A stretch of DNA of 57,918 nt from Bradyrhizobium sp. AS23.2 (GTDB lineage Bacteria; Pseudomonadota; Alphaproteobacteria; Rhizobiales; Xanthobacteraceae): positions 1 to 57,918 of the forward strand of contig NZ_LGHM01000092.1 in NCBI RefSeq assembly GCF_001908185.1, in the 5' to 3' direction. A model generated the notes under the pieces. The model saw only the letters and a list, made by a program, of their open reading frames with translations. It had not been told where the DNA came from and made no database searches. The position numbers and the translations under genes are program-made. Of the stretch, positions 34,124 through 43,695 are shown in pieces (the first letter of the stretch is position 1; the number at the start of each line of letters is the position of its first letter).

Positions 34124-34625
34124 CGGCGGAAAGATCGTCGACGACAGCTTCGTCAAGCTTGCCGTCGACATGCCGCTGCCCGAGGGCGGCGACATCCTGG
34201 TGCCGGCCGAGCGCTTCGTCAGCGATGCGGATGCGTTGCTCAAGCGCGCCGGCAAGGTCGGCGTGATCTGGCCCAACAACCGCGACATCGACGAGCTCGT
34301 GCCGTATCTCGGCAAGGTCGCGGCTGTCGCGCTGGTGTTCCCGACCTTCCGCGACGGGCGCGCCTACAGCCAGGCTCGGCTACTGCGCGAGCGGTACAAT
34401 TACCGCGGCGAATTGCGTGCGACCGGCCAGATCCTGCGCGACCAGTTCGTGTTCATGCTGCGCGCCGGCTTCGACTCTTTCGAGGTGAAAAAGCAGGCCG
34501 ACGCGGAAGCCTTCATGCAGACCGCGAAGCGCTATTCGGTGTTCTACCAGCCGACCGGCGACGGTCGTGTCACGGCGCTGCACCGGCGCATGCAGTTGCG
34601 TCACTCCGAAGGTGTCGGCACGTGA
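34110..34625 (+). CDS. DUF934 protein of the sulfite reductase operon
   Basis: This 171 aa protein overlaps cysI by 14 bp and cysH by 4 bp. Conserved parts are VGVIWPNNRDIDELVPYLGK, VALVFPTFRDGRAYSQARLL, RERYNYRGELRATGQILRDQ and MLRAGFDSFEVKK, the pattern of DUF934. The family is nearly always next to cysI or cysH in proteobacteria. Its biochemical role is not established, though it has been viewed as an electron-transfer or assembly partner. No cysteines suited to a cluster are seen. Confidence 0.87.
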   Translation: MPLVNGGKIVDDSFVKLAVDMPLPEGGDILVPAERFVSDADALLKRAGKVGVIWPNNRDIDELVPYLGKVAAVALVFPTFRDGRAYSQARLLRERYNYRGELRATGQILRDQFVFMLRAGFDSFEVKKQADAEAFMQTAKRYSVFYQPTGDGRVTALHRRMQLRHSEGVGT

Positions 34626-35347
34626 GCGCAATCGCGCCTCAGATCTCGTCCGTCTCTGCGCTGCCTTCGGCGGATGAGCTCGATCGTGACTTGCGCGATG
34701 CCTCGCCCGCGGAAGTCATCGCTGCGGCCCTGAGGACCGTCGGGCGCGAGAAGCTTGCGCTGGTGTCGTCCTTCGGCACGGAATCGGCGACGCTGCTCAA
34801 GGTCATGGCGGACGTTGATCCGGCGATCCCGGTGATCTTCCTCGACACCGGCTGGCTGTTCGAGGAGACGCTTGCTTATCGCGACACGCTGATCGCAACC
34901 CTCGGATTGAAGGATGTCCGCTCGATCAAGCCGGCCGAGGAGGCGCTGTCGCGCGAAGATCCCGACCGCGACCTCTGGTTCTCCGATCCCGACGCCTGCT
35001 GCCGTATCCGTAAAGTGGAACCGCTGTCTCGCGCGCTAAAGCCTTTCTCGGCCTGGATCAACGGACGCAAGCGCTTCCAGGGCAATGCGCGCGCCGACAT
35101 TCCGGTGGTCGAGCACGACGGCGCGCGGTTGAAGTTCAATCCCTTCGCCAACGTCTCGCGTGAGGAACTCGATGCGATTTTCGTCCGCGCCAAATTGCCG
35201 CGTCACCCACTGGTGGAGTCCGGTTTCCTGTCGGTTGGGTGTATGCCTTGCACGAGCAGAACGACTGAGGGCGAGGATGCACGAGCCGGCCGCTGGCGCG
35301 GCCGCGCCAAGACAGAATGCGGCATCCACACGATGAAGACTTCGTAG
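34622..35347 (+). CDS. cysH: APS reductase, 4Fe-4S type (phosphoadenylyl/adenylyl-sulfate reductase)
   Basis: This 241 aa protein starts at GTG 34622, overlapping DUF934. PP-loop-like LALVSSFGTESATLLKVMAD and FLDTGWLFEETLAYRD are followed by the cluster cysteines Cys126-Cys127 in DACCRIRKVEPL and Cys207/Cys210 in VGCMPCTSRT. The C-terminal catalytic cysteine is Cys233 in TECGIH. The CC...CxxC pattern marks the iron-sulfur APS reductases, which take APS directly, as opposed to PAPS reductases. It produces sulfite for CysI. Confidence 0.94.
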   Translation: MSAIAPQISSVSALPSADELDRDLRDASPAEVIAAALRTVGREKLALVSSFGTESATLLKVMADVDPAIPVIFLDTGWLFEETLAYRDTLIATLGLKDVRSIKPAEEALSREDPDRDLWFSDPDACCRIRKVEPLSRALKPFSAWINGRKRFQGNARADIPVVEHDGARLKFNPFANVSREELDAIFVRAKLPRHPLVESGFLSVGCMPCTSRTTEGEDARAGRWRGRAKTECGIHTMKTS

Positions 35348-35471
35348 CACAGTCGAGCTGCCACGCTGCGAACAAGAAAATCCGGTTCCGTTGACTTGAG
35401 AGCGTTTCGCCACGAGTTTCGCCTGCATGCCTTCGCTGACATTGAAGTCGTCGAAGTGAATGGAGATGGAC

Positions 35472-36461
35472 ATGATGCGCCGTATCGTTCCGCTCGCTGC
35501 AGGACTCCTCTGGGCAAGCTCGGCTCTCGCCGCTGACATCAATCTGCTGAATGTGTCGTACGATCCGACGCGCGAGCTTTATGTCGAATTCAACAAGGCG
35601 TTCGCGAACGCCTATCAGAAGGAGACCGGCAAGAGCGTCGAGATCAAGCAGTCACACGGCGGCAGCGGATCGCAAGCACGCGCGGTGATCGACGGATTGC
35701 AGGCCGATGTGGTGACGCTCGCGCTCGCCTATGACATCGACGCCATCGCCGCCAAGGGCCTCACCGCGGGCGACTGGCAGAAGCGTCTTCCGCAGAATTC
35801 ATCGCCGTATACGTCGACCATCGTGTTCCTGGTGCGCAAGGGCAATCCGAAGGGCATCAGGGACTGGGACGATCTGCTCAAGCCGGGCGTTGCCGTGATC
35901 ACGCCGAACCCGAAGACCTCGGGCGGCGCACGCTGGAATTATCTGGCAGCCTGGGGCTTCGCGCAGAAGAAATACGGCTCGGCCGACAAGGCCAAGGACT
36001 TCATCGGAAAACTCTATCAGCAGGTGCCGGTGCTCGATACCGGCGCCCGCGGCGCCACCGTGACCTTCGTTGAGCGCGGCGTCGGCGACGTGCTGCTTGC
36101 CTGGGAGAACGAGGCGTATCTCGCCTTGAAGGAATTTGGTCCGGAGAAATTCGAGATCGTGGCGCCGCCGCAATCGATCCTCGCCGAGCCGCCGGTCGCG
36201 ATCGTCGACAAGGTTGCCGACAAGAAGGGCACCCGTAACGGCGCCGATGCCTACCTCCAGTACTGGTACACGAAGGAAGGTCAGGAGATCGCCGCGCGCA
36301 ACTTCTACCGTCCGCGCGATGCCGGGATCGCCAAGAAGTATGAAAACTCCTTCGCAAAGGTCGAGCTGTTCACGATCGACGATGTGTTCGGCGGCTGGCC
36401 CAAGGCGCAGAAGGAACATTTTGCCGACGGTGGCGTCTTTGATCAGATCTACAAGAACTGA
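35472..36461 (+). CDS. sbp: Sulfate ABC transporter, periplasmic binding protein
   Basis: This 329 aa protein has a signal peptide (MMRRIVPLAAGLLWASSALA). Family motifs are LLNVSYDPTRELYVEFN, SHGGSGSQARAVIDGLQADV, TPNPKTSGGARWNYLAAWG and GVGDVLLAWENEA. It binds sulfate (and perhaps thiosulfate) for CysTWA. ATG 35472 is preferred over 35460 because the signal peptide then starts Met-Met-Arg-Arg. It lies 124 bp after cysH, so it may share the operon or have its own promoter. The gap has no clear hairpin. Confidence 0.95.
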   Translation: MMRRIVPLAAGLLWASSALAADINLLNVSYDPTRELYVEFNKAFANAYQKETGKSVEIKQSHGGSGSQARAVIDGLQADVVTLALAYDIDAIAAKGLTAGDWQKRLPQNSSPYTSTIVFLVRKGNPKGIRDWDDLLKPGVAVITPNPKTSGGARWNYLAAWGFAQKKYGSADKAKDFIGKLYQQVPVLDTGARGATVTFVERGVGDVLLAWENEAYLALKEFGPEKFEIVAPPQSILAEPPVAIVDKVADKKGTRNGADAYLQYWYTKEGQEIAARNFYRPRDAGIAKKYENSFAKVELFTIDDVFGGWPKAQKEHFADGGVFDQIYKN

Positions 36462-36498
36462 TCGGGCGCTGTCTTAAGAGGCTTTAGCAGGGGGCCTG

Positions 36499-37335
36499 GT
36501 GAGCGCAATCGCAGCACGACGCCGGACATTGCCGGGCTTCGGTCTCACGATGGGACTGACGCTGTCCTGGCTGTCCGTCATCATCCTGATTCCGCTCGCG
36601 GGGCTGTTCCTGAAATCGTTCGAGCTGAGCCCAGAGCAGTTCTGGGCCATCCTCTCCAGCCGCCGCACCCTGAATGCGCTTCGCGTCTCCTTCGGGCTCG
36701 CCTTTGCGGCGGCCTGCGTCAATCTGGTGATGGGCAGCATCATCGTCTGGGCGCTGGTGCGCTACCGCTTTCCGGGCCGGCGGCTGTTCGATGCCATCGT
36801 CGACGTGCCCTTTGCGCTGCCGACGGCGGTTGCCGGCGTCGCGCTGACCTCGCTGTTCGCCGAGAAGGGCTGGCTGGGCGCGCCGCTCGCGGCGCTCGGC
36901 ATCAAGGTGGCGTTCACGCCGCTCGGCATCTTCATCGCCATGATCTTCATCGGCATCCCCTTCGTGGTGCGCACGGTGCAGCCGGTGCTCCAGGATCTCG
37001 ATCCTGAAATCGAGGAGGCCGCGGGCAGCCTGGGAGCGAGCCGCTGGCAGACGATCATTCGCGTGATCCTGCCCTCGCTGGCCCCGGCGCTGCTCACCGG
37101 TCTCGCGCTCGCCTTCGCCCGCGCCGTCGGCGAGTACGGCTCGGTGATCTTCATCGCCGGCAATCTGCCGAACGTGTCCGAGATCGCGCCGCTCCTGATC
37201 GTGATCCGGCTCTCCGAATTCCGCTACGCCGATGCGACCGCGATCGCGGTGGTCATGCTCGTCGTCTCCTTCGTCATCATCTTTGCCGTCAACCGGCTCC
37301 AGCGCTGGGCGCAGAGCCGGATCCCGGCGCGTTGA
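36499..37335 (+). CDS. cysT: Sulfate ABC transporter permease CysT
   Basis: This 278 aa protein starts at GTG 36499 and has six membrane segments. The sulfate permease core is visible: VDVPFALPTAVAGVALTSLF and the EAA loop LDPEIEEAAGSLGASRWQTI. ARAVGEYGSVIFIAGNLP is typical of CysT/CysU. It forms the inner-membrane channel with CysW. It is 37 bp after sbp and precedes cysW by 11 bp. Confidence 0.94.
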   Translation: MSAIAARRRTLPGFGLTMGLTLSWLSVIILIPLAGLFLKSFELSPEQFWAILSSRRTLNALRVSFGLAFAAACVNLVMGSIIVWALVRYRFPGRRLFDAIVDVPFALPTAVAGVALTSLFAEKGWLGAPLAALGIKVAFTPLGIFIAMIFIGIPFVVRTVQPVLQDLDPEIEEAAGSLGASRWQTIIRVILPSLAPALLTGLALAFARAVGEYGSVIFIAGNLPNVSEIAPLLIVIRLSEFRYADATAIAVVMLVVSFVIIFAVNRLQRWAQSRIPAR

Positions 37336-37346
37336 GGTGGGATGCG

Positions 37347-38247
37347 ATGACGATGCAGATCGCAGACTCCGTCTCGCTGGTCTCGCCCGATGCACGCGCG
37401 CGTGCGCACGGCGCCGCCGCGCACGACAACCTTCGGACCGAACCGAGGGCGGTCCGAATCGTCATCATCGCGCTGGCGATGATCTTTCTCTCCGTCTTCG
37501 TCGTGCTCCCGCTGGTCGTCGTATTCGCGCAAGCGTTCTCGAAAGGCATTCTCGCTTATCTCGCCGCGCTCGCCGAGCCGGAGGCGCTTGCTGCGATCCG
37601 GCTGACGCTGCTGGTCGCGGCGACCTCGGTCGGCCTCAATCTCGTGTTCGGCCTGGTCGCCGCCTGGGCCATCGCTAAGTTCGAGTTCAAGGGCAAGACC
37701 TTCCTGATCACGCTGATCGACCTGCCGTTCTCGGTGAGCCCGGTGATCTCGGGCCTCGTCTTCGTGCTGCTGTTCGGCGCGCAAGGCTATTTCGGTGGCT
37801 GGCTGCGCGATCACGACATCCAGATCCTGTTCGCGGTCCCCGGCATCGCGCTCGCCACCACCTTCGTGACCTTCCCGTTCGTGGCGCGCGCGCTGATCCC
37901 CCTGATGCAGGAGCAGGGCACGCAGGAGGAGGAGGCCGCGATCTCGCTTGGTGCCTCGGGATTGCAAACCTTCTTCCGCGTCACGCTACCCAACATCAAA
38001 TGGGGCGTGCTCTACGGTGTCCTGCTCTGCAATGCGCGCGCGATGGGCGAGTTCGGCGCGGTCTCGGTCGTCTCCGGCCATATCCGCGGCGAGACCAACA
38101 CCATGCCGCTGCTGGTGGAGATTCTTTACAACGAGTACCAGTTCGTCGCTGCGTTTGCGATCGCCTCGCTGCTGGCGATGCTGGCGCTGATCACGCTGAT
38201 CGCCAAGACCGTTCTGGAACGCCATCTCGACGAAGGACAAGACATCA

Positions 38248-38258
<11 letters not shown>
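37347..38258 (+). CDS. cysW: Sulfate ABC transporter permease CysW
   Basis: This 303 aa protein starts at ATG 37347, directly after GAGGTGGGATGCG. It has six membrane segments, LPFSVSPVISGLVFVLLFGA, the EAA loop EEEAAISLGASGLQTFFRVT and NARAMGEFGAVSVVSGHIRG with ETNTMPLLVEILYNEYQ. An N-terminal ~35 residue hydrophilic stretch precedes the first helix. It overlaps the cysA start by 11 bp. Confidence 0.94.
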
Positions 38259-39286
<1,028 letters not shown>

Positions 39287-39376
39287 GCCGGCCCATCGGG
39301 TCAAATTTTCCTAAATATTCACCTTTCAGCCACTGTTGGTATGCAACAACGGCCCCTCATTTGGGGGCTCCTGCAC

Positions 39377-39880
39377 ATGCGCGCTGCGGCCGCGATACTC
39401 ATCACTTTGCTTCTTGCCGGCTGCGCCGGCAACGAAGCGCCGGTCCAGCAGCCGTCCATGTATGCGGACATGTCGGTCCCGGGCTCCAGGCTCGATGGGC
39501 AGGCGGCTGCGATCATGATCTCGCAATACCGCCAAAACAACGGCCTCGGCACCGTCGTCATCGATCCCGACCTGATGCGGCTTGCCGAATCCCAGTCCGG
39601 CGCCATGGCGGCGGCCAACAAGATGGACCATGACGTCCGCGCGCCCCTGGCCAAGCGGCTCAGCGCCGGCGGCTATCCGGCGAGCGTGGCGGTCGAGAAC
39701 GTCTCGGCCGGCTATCATACGCTGGCGGAAGCGTTTTCCGGCTGGCGCGACTCGCCCCCGCACCGCGCCAACATGCTCAAGAGCGGTGTCACAAAATTGG
39801 GCATAGCGGCGAGCTACGCTCCGGGCACCAAGTACAAGGTGTTCTGGACCATGATCCTGGCTTCGACGGACCCGCGATAA
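39377..39880 (+). CDS. CAP (SCP/PR-1)-domain lipoprotein
   Basis: This 167 aa protein from ATG 39377 has a lipoprotein signal MRAAAAILITLLLAGC (lipobox LAGC, Cys16). The CAP domain follows: LDGQAAAIMISQYRQNNGLG, LMRLAESQSGAMAAANKMDH, VAVENVSAGYHTLAEAFSGW and SPPHRANMLKSGVTKLGIA. Bacterial CAP proteins are extracellular or membrane-bound and of unclear activity. ATG 39341 would add 12 residues before the signal and is less likely. Its 5' side is overlapped only by the frameshifted reading of cysA. Confidence 0.87.
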   Translation: MRAAAAILITLLLAGCAGNEAPVQQPSMYADMSVPGSRLDGQAAAIMISQYRQNNGLGTVVIDPDLMRLAESQSGAMAAANKMDHDVRAPLAKRLSAGGYPASVAVENVSAGYHTLAEAFSGWRDSPPHRANMLKSGVTKLGIAASYAPGTKYKVFWTMILASTDPR

Positions 39881-39958
39881 GCCAGACTTGATCCCGGGAT
39901 GCATTGACGCCGCGGCAGACTGTCGTCACGCTAGCTCGCCTCTTGCTATTGTTCCCGC

Positions 39959-41134
39959 ATGACCGATCATAGCCCGGAAGTCGCAACAGTCCCCGCGAAG
40001 GCGCAGCGCGTCCTGGTCCTCCAGGGCGGCGGCGCGCTCGGCTCCTATCAGGCCGGCGCCTACCAGTCGCTGTGCCATTTCGGCTTCGAGCCGGAATGGG
40101 TTGCCGGCATTTCGATCGGCGCGGTCAACGCCGCCATCATCGCCGGCAACGAGGGGCAGACACGCGTCGATCGGCTCAAGGAATTCTGGGAGATGGTCTC
40201 CGCGCCGGTGCCGTGGAAGCCGATCGGCAAGAGCGACCATAGCCGCGAGCTGTTCAATTCGACCAGCGCGGCGCTGATCGCGACCTTCGGCGTCCCCGGC
40301 TTCTTCGTCCCCCGCGTTCCGCCCGCGCCGCTCTGGCCGCCGGGCCATCCGGAAGCGGAGAGCTATTACGACACCGCGCCGCTGAAGAAGACGCTGGAAC
40401 GCCTGGTCGATTTCGATCGCATCAACGATCTGAAGACGCGCCTGTCGGTCGGTGCCGTTGGCGTCACTTCGGGCAACTTCAAATATTTCGACAATTACGA
40501 GTTCAAGAAGCTCGGCAAGAAGATCGGCCCCGAGCACATCATGGCCTCCGGCGCGCTGCCGCCCGGCTTTCCGTCCGTCATCATCGATGGCGAGCATTAT
40601 TGGGACGGCGGCATCGCCTCCAACACGCCGCTTGACTACGTGCTCGATGCCGAAATCGCGCGCGACATGCTGATCTTCCAGGTCGATCTGTTCAGCGCGC
40701 GCGGCGACTTGCCGACCTCGTTGCTCGAAGCGGCCGAGCGCGAGAAGGACATCCGCTACTCCAGCCGCACGCGCATGAACACGGACAAGAACAGGCAGTT
40801 GCACAACGCCCGCAGGGCCGTGCGCGACCTGATCGGCAAGCTGCCCGACTATCTGAAGAACGATCCGTCCGTCGAATACCTCGCCAAGGCGGCGCGCGAA
40901 AGCACTGTGACCGTGGTGCATCTGATCTATCGCAGCAAGAACTACGAATCCTCGTCCAAGGATTACGACTTCTCGCATGTTGCCATGGTCGAGCACTGGG
41001 AAGCCGGCGTACGCGACGTGCATCTGTCGATGCGCCACAAGGACTGGCTCGAAAAGCCTCAATCCGGCGAGACCATGGTGACCTACGATCTCACGGGGGA
41101 CGTTACCGCGCCCTCGGCAAAAAGGAGCGAATAA
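39959..41134 (+). CDS. Patatin-like phospholipase with DUF3734 C-terminus
   Basis: This 391 aa protein has the oxyanion loop LQGGGALGSYQAGAYQSL, the nucleophile elbow GISIGAVNAA (Ser52) and the dyad Asp216 in YWDGGIASNTPLDY, so the catalytic Ser-Asp dyad is intact. The C-terminal ~100 residues (RYSSRTRMNTDKNRQLHNAR, VVHLIYRSKNYESSSKDYDF) are DUF3734-like. It is a predicted cytoplasmic lipid or polyester hydrolase. bdhA starts 2 bp after its stop, which suggests a shared pathway, possibly polyhydroxybutyrate turnover. Confidence 0.92.
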   Translation: MTDHSPEVATVPAKAQRVLVLQGGGALGSYQAGAYQSLCHFGFEPEWVAGISIGAVNAAIIAGNEGQTRVDRLKEFWEMVSAPVPWKPIGKSDHSRELFNSTSAALIATFGVPGFFVPRVPPAPLWPPGHPEAESYYDTAPLKKTLERLVDFDRINDLKTRLSVGAVGVTSGNFKYFDNYEFKKLGKKIGPEHIMASGALPPGFPSVIIDGEHYWDGGIASNTPLDYVLDAEIARDMLIFQVDLFSARGDLPTSLLEAAEREKDIRYSSRTRMNTDKNRQLHNARRAVRDLIGKLPDYLKNDPSVEYLAKAARESTVTVVHLIYRSKNYESSSKDYDFSHVAMVEHWEAGVRDVHLSMRHKDWLEKPQSGETMVTYDLTGDVTAPSAKRSE

Positions 41135-41135
41135 A

Positions 41136-41924
41136 ATGGGTAGTCTGTCAGGCAAGAATGCCGTCGTGACCGGGTCGACCAGTGGCATCGGGCTTGCTTA
41201 TGCGCGTGCCTTCGCGGGCGCCGGCGCCAATGTCGTCATCAACGGCTTCGGCTCGCCGGAGGACATCGAGAAGGAGCGCTCGAAGATCGAGTCCGACTTC
41301 AAGGTGAAAGCGGTCTATTCGCCCGCCGACATGACCAAGCCGGCGGAAATCGCCGAGATGATCGCACTCGGAGAGAAGAGCTTCGGTTCGGTCGACATTC
41401 TCGTCAACAATGCCGGCATCCAGTTCGTCTCGCCCATCGAGGAATTCCCGATCGAGAAGTGGGACCAGATCATCGCGATCAACCTGTCATCGGCCTTCCA
41501 CGCCATTCGCGCTGCTGTCCCCGGCATGAAGAAGAAGGGCTGGGGCCGTATCATCAACACGGCCTCGGCGCACTCGCTGGTCGCCTCGCCCTTCAAGTCG
41601 GCCTATGTGTCGGCCAAGCACGGCATCGCGGGCCTGACCAAGACCGTGGCGCTGGAAGTCGCGACCCACAAGATCACCTGCAACTGCATCAGCCCCGGCT
41701 ATGTCTGGACGCCGCTGGTGGAAAAGCAGATCCCCGACACAATGAAGGCGCGCAACCTGACGCGCGAGCAGGTCATCAACGACGTGCTGCTCGACGCGCA
41801 GCCGACCAAGGAGTTCGTCACCTCCGAGCAGGTCGCCGCGCTGGCGCTGTTCCTGTGCGGCGACGATGCCGCGCAGATCACCGGCACCAACCTCTCGATC
41901 GACGGCGGCTGGACCGCCGAGTAG
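41136..41924 (+). CDS. bdhA: 3-hydroxybutyrate dehydrogenase
   Basis: This 262 aa short-chain dehydrogenase starts at ATG 41136, after AAAAGGAGCGAATAAA. The NAD site is VTGSTSGIGLAYARAF, then LVNNAGIQFVSPIEEFPIEK and the catalytic Tyr157/Lys161 in KSAYVSAKHG. VATHKITCNCISPGYVWTPL and LFLCGDDAAQITGTNLSIDG complete the D-beta-hydroxybutyrate dehydrogenase pattern. It oxidises 3-hydroxybutyrate to acetoacetate. It is coupled to the patatin-like gene. Confidence 0.93.
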   Translation: MGSLSGKNAVVTGSTSGIGLAYARAFAGAGANVVINGFGSPEDIEKERSKIESDFKVKAVYSPADMTKPAEIAEMIALGEKSFGSVDILVNNAGIQFVSPIEEFPIEKWDQIIAINLSSAFHAIRAAVPGMKKKGWGRIINTASAHSLVASPFKSAYVSAKHGIAGLTKTVALEVATHKITCNCISPGYVWTPLVEKQIPDTMKARNLTREQVINDVLLDAQPTKEFVTSEQVAALALFLCGDDAAQITGTNLSIDGGWTAE

Positions 41925-41936
41925 GGGCTCGATGCC

Positions 41937-42027
41937 GTAGGGTGGGCAAAGGCGCGTTAGCGCCGTGCCCACCATCCTTCCGCGATTGAGCAGACATGGT
42001 GGGCACGCTCCGCTTTGCCCACCCTAC
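41937..42027. repeat. Palindromic interspersed repeat (family 4)
   Basis: GTAGGGTGGGCAAAG (41937-41951) and CTTTGCCCACCCTAC (42013-42027) are perfect 15-bp inverted arms. A second inner pair CGTGCCCACCAT and ATGGTGGGCACG nests inside. It lies between convergent bdhA and the TauE/SafE gene and probably acts as a two-way terminator. No second copy was seen in the window. Confidence 0.88.
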
Positions 42028-42049
42028 GATTCCGTCGTCCGCCCGAGTC

Positions 42050-42874
42050 TCAATGGCTCCAGGCCAGAGCGGTGACGATCGCGGATGACAGGTTCAATTC
42101 CGCGAACATGATCTTGCCGGCGACCACGACGAGGACGCTGGCGAGCGCCAGGCGCAGCACCGTCTCCGGCACGCGGGTCGCGCTGTAGCTGCCGAGGATG
42201 ATGCCGGGCAGCGATCCCATCAGCAAAACGCCCATCAGGCCCCAGTCGACCGAGCCGAGCAGCCAGTGTCCGGTCCCGGCCACCAGCGTCAGCGGCACGG
42301 CATGGGCGATATCGGAGCCGACGATGGTCGCCATCGGCAGGCGCGGGTAGAGCAGCAGCAGAACGGTGACGCCAACGGCGCCGGCGCCGACCGACGAAAT
42401 CGAGACCAGTACGCCGAGCACGATGCCGGTGCTGACGGTCGCGATCGCCGTGGTGCGCTCGTCGATGTGCTCCAGTCTTCTGCGGTAACGCTCCAAGATC
42501 GACTTGCGGAAGATCAGCGAGATCGCCGTCAGCGTCAGGGCAAAGCACAGCACCAGGTTGACCAGGTCGCGCTCGGCATCGCTTCTGAGATCGAGCTTCC
42601 ACAACACCAACAACGTCAGGGCGCTTGCCGGAATGCTGCCGCAGGCGAGCCGCAGCACCGCAGGCCAGTGCACGCTGCGCGACCAGCCATGCACGACGCA
42701 GCCGCCGGTCTTGGTGGCGGCGGCATAGAGCAGATCGGTGCCGACAGCGGTCGTTGGATGAATGCCGAACAGCAGGATCAGGAGCGGCGTCATCAACGAG
42801 CCGCCACCTACGCCGGTCATCCCGACCAGCAGGCCGACGCCGAATCCGGAGGCGACGTAGAGCGGATCAATCAT
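42050..42874 (-). CDS. TauE/SafE family sulfite/anion exporter-like membrane protein
   Basis: This 274 aa protein has about eight hydrophobic segments. The family signature GFGVGLLVGMTGVGGGSLMTPL opens the protein. TAVGTDLLYAAATKTGG and the second-half repeat VSISSVGAGAVGVTVLLLLYPRLP with IVGSDIAHAVPL follow. Members export sulfite, sulfoacetate or other anions, or are of unknown substrate. It is not next to the cys operon, so a sulfur role here is only possible. Confidence 0.9.
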   Translation of the reverse strand: MIDPLYVASGFGVGLLVGMTGVGGGSLMTPLLILLFGIHPTTAVGTDLLYAAATKTGGCVVHGWSRSVHWPAVLRLACGSIPASALTLLVLWKLDLRSDAERDLVNLVLCFALTLTAISLIFRKSILERYRRRLEHIDERTTAIATVSTGIVLGVLVSISSVGAGAVGVTVLLLLYPRLPMATIVGSDIAHAVPLTLVAGTGHWLLGSVDWGLMGVLLMGSLPGIILGSYSATRVPETVLRLALASVLVVVAGKIMFAELNLSSAIVTALAWSH

Positions 42875-42892
42875 GGTTAGAGAATCTTAGGT

Positions 42893-43427
42893 TTATCTCG
42901 TCAGTTGGGCAATATGACGTAGAATAAATTTTCCCTGAAGTGCAACTACATGGCGCGAATAAGAAAAATAATACCCTTCAACGGGAGCGCGTAGGCATTT
43001 CATCCAAACTGCCAATCTCTCGCGAAATGGGCGTTTTGTACCGCCGGCGAGCTGAGGCGGGTCCCAACGGTATCCGCAACCGGTCCATCCAGATGGCGCA
43101 GTCATCGGGATGCCGCGTTGTGACGGCTCATTCAGTCCGATGAGTGGCCGTCGGGATGTGTGGCGAATATGGAGAACGTCGATAGTGTCGCCACGAACCC
43201 GGTAGAAGATTCGAAATGGGTAACGGACCACCAATGATGCGCGGATTTCCGAACGTTGTGCGACGCTCGGTGCCGAGAACGGTGCGCGCTGAATGCGCGT
43301 CGATGACGTCGGCGAGTCGTCGTGCAATGGCTTCTGCGACCGCGGGACTTGCGCTGGTCGTATAGTAGTTCGCGATGTCGCTGAGATCAGAAAGGGCCTG
43401 TCGCGAATAAACGAGCTTCATCCGCAA
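42893..43427 (-). pseudogene. ParE/RelE-superfamily toxin, frameshifted
   Basis: The N-terminus MRMKLVYSRQALSDLSDIAN and YYTTSASPAVAEAIARRLAD is ParE-like. Near 43293-43302 the frame shifts (+1, not in a homopolymer). The remaining toxin fold, RIQRAPFSAPSVAQRSEIRA, YPFRIFYRVRGDTIDVLHIRH and TSRRPL, continues in another frame to about 43135. That second frame then stays open without a family-like stop to 42893. Read literally, the toxin would be 99 aa with a scrambled second half. It partners the upstream antitoxin-like gene; the start overlaps it. Probably inactive. Confidence 0.78.
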
Positions 43428-43654
43428 CGGAATCTTGCGAAGGCCGCTGTGATCTCGGCTTCGGTCGCGGTCTCGCCGCGATCAATGGCCGCCATGGCCG
43501 CATCGATGATCTTTAGCTCTTCCTGGCTAGCCGAATATTCGCCACTGCCAAGTTCGTTTTCAATCTCACTGGCAATAGCGATCAACTCGTTCTGGGCCTC
43601 TTCAGGCCAAGATTGAGCGCGGTGGAGGAGATCTCTCAGGTCGGGCGCAGCCAT
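43418..43654 (-). CDS. Antitoxin-like protein of the ParE-type pair
   Basis: This 78 aa protein starts at ATG 43654 (MAAPDLRDLLHRAQSWPEEA). It is acidic, with a helical middle (NELIAIASEIENELG) and an end EAEITAAFARFRCG. It overlaps the toxin start by up to 10 bp, the classic antitoxin-before-toxin order. No ribbon-helix-helix DNA-binding segment is obvious. The frame is intact while the toxin is broken. Confidence 0.75.
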   Translation of the reverse strand: MAAPDLRDLLHRAQSWPEEAQNELIAIASEIENELGSGEYSASQEELKIIDAAMAAIDRGETATEAEITAAFARFRCG

Positions 43655-43695
43655 GAGCCAAATTCTAGCAGATAGAAGGTGGCTTACCAACGTCT

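Noticed and set aside
32453..34315. 620-codon minus-strand open frame opposite cysI
   Set aside because: Antisense shadow of the sulfite reductase gene, whose sirohaem and cluster motifs are clear on the plus strand.
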